From Alcaligenaceae bacterium SAGV5 (GTDB lineage: Bacteria > Pseudomonadota > Gammaproteobacteria > Burkholderiales > Burkholderiaceae_B), in assembly GCA_009360345.1 (NCBI GenBank), contig SPDP01000002.1, forward strand, positions 496,001 through 560,000: a DNA stretch of 64,000 nucleotides. The letters run 5' to 3'. The position numbers and the translations under genes were made by a program. Below, piece after piece: positions 63,729 to 64,000 of this stretch; positions within the stretch are counted from its first letter, which is position 1; every line of letters begins with the position of its first letter. The notes beneath the pieces are model-generated. The model saw only the letters and a list, made by a program, of their open reading frames with translations. It was not told the DNA's origin and ran no database searches.

Positions 63729-64000
63729 ATGACCGAACTCACCGGCGAGTCTTCCGAGCGCTGCGCAGCAGGGCCGCTGTGCGATCTGGGTCCCCTGATC
63801 GTGTCAGCCGTGGAGAGCTACGACCTTTCGCCGGACGGCAACGTCCGGTTCGTGGAAACCGATGTGCCGGACCATCCCTTGCTGGTGGCCGGCTCCGTCG
63901 AGCATGTTTCCGCGCTGATCGATTCCGCCATCGCCTGTGTCGCGAGCCGCCCCGGCGTCAACCGGCGCGTCGTGGTCGGCGCCCGCCTGGACCTGGACCG
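63729..64000 (+). CDS. Unidentified protein, N-terminal 90 residues (3' truncated by window edge)
   Basis: The ATG at 63729 opens a frame that runs to the window end without a stop (90 complete codons). The segment LLVAGSVEHVSALIDSAIACV, about residues 53-73, has the spacing of a histidine-kinase ATPase N-box region (VxGDxxRLxxxxxNLLxNAI), but the key Asn is not conserved. It may be a divergent GHKL-type domain or something unrelated. No upstream promoter is convincing. Confidence 0.5.
   Translation, partial: MTELTGESSERCAAGPLCDLGPLIVSAVESYDLSPDGNVRFVETDVPDHPLLVAGSVEHVSALIDSAIACVASRPGVNRRVVVGARLDLD

Overview
The window is high-GC, gene-dense DNA with short intergenic gaps, many ATGA start/stop overlaps and no rRNA, tRNA, CRISPR array, integrase or insertion sequence that I can see. 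The gene content suggests an Alcaligenaceae betaproteobacterium such as Bordetella or Achromobacter: several orphan Bug/TctC binding proteins, a metX-metW pair, a gshB/EIIA-Man/HPr/EI cluster and many LysR/IclR/GntR/AraC regulators. The genus is an inference; no ribosomal marker is present.

Layout: (1) 1-588, 3' end of an amtB-type ammonium transporter, followed by a repeat element and a terminator. (2) 942-6499, a GntR/FCD regulator and a complete branched-chain-amino-acid-type ABC transporter (binding protein, two permeases, two ATPases). (3) 6496-22753, a catabolic block in three modules. Module A is an AraC regulator, a fused LigB-LigA extradiol dioxygenase, an aldehyde dehydrogenase, a Bug protein, an amidohydrolase-fold protein and an SDR. 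Module B, on the opposite strand, is a TPP enzyme, a Bug protein, a DUF6282-type metal hydrolase and a CobW GTPase. Module C is a Bug protein, a family III CoA-transferase, an enoyl-CoA hydratase, an HMG-CoA-lyase-like enzyme and an IclR regulator. (4) 22775-33387, mostly housekeeping: ABC exporter, guanine deaminase, glutathione synthetase, an incomplete PTS, a LuxR-type regulator, metX-metW and a metallophosphoesterase. (5) 33389-38686, an AraC remnant, an I78-type inhibitor, a LysR regulator divergent from a Bug protein, and Fe-alcohol and aldehyde dehydrogenases. (6) 38851-50383, a large lipoprotein, a DUF502 protein, an MBL hydrolase, thiolase, an IclR regulator, YbiB, CbiX, a GST, peptide deformylase, cardiolipin synthase, a lipoprotein and an alpha-hydroxy-acid oxidase. 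(7) 50531-56961, an aldo/keto reductase, then an SsuABC-like transporter with two flavin monooxygenases. (8) 56943-64000, a lipoprotein, a ComP-like two-component system, a dehydrogenase, a thioesterase, a second aldo/keto reductase and a partial gene.

Points most worth following: two near-duplicate promoter regions about 2.6 kb apart in module A; a three-copy hairpin repeat that appears to supply the ribosome binding site of livH and the last codons of a DUF502 gene; a 33-codon AraC remnant; an amidohydrolase-fold protein in which the expected HxH metal ligands are both arginine; and a perfect operator-like palindrome between modules B and C.
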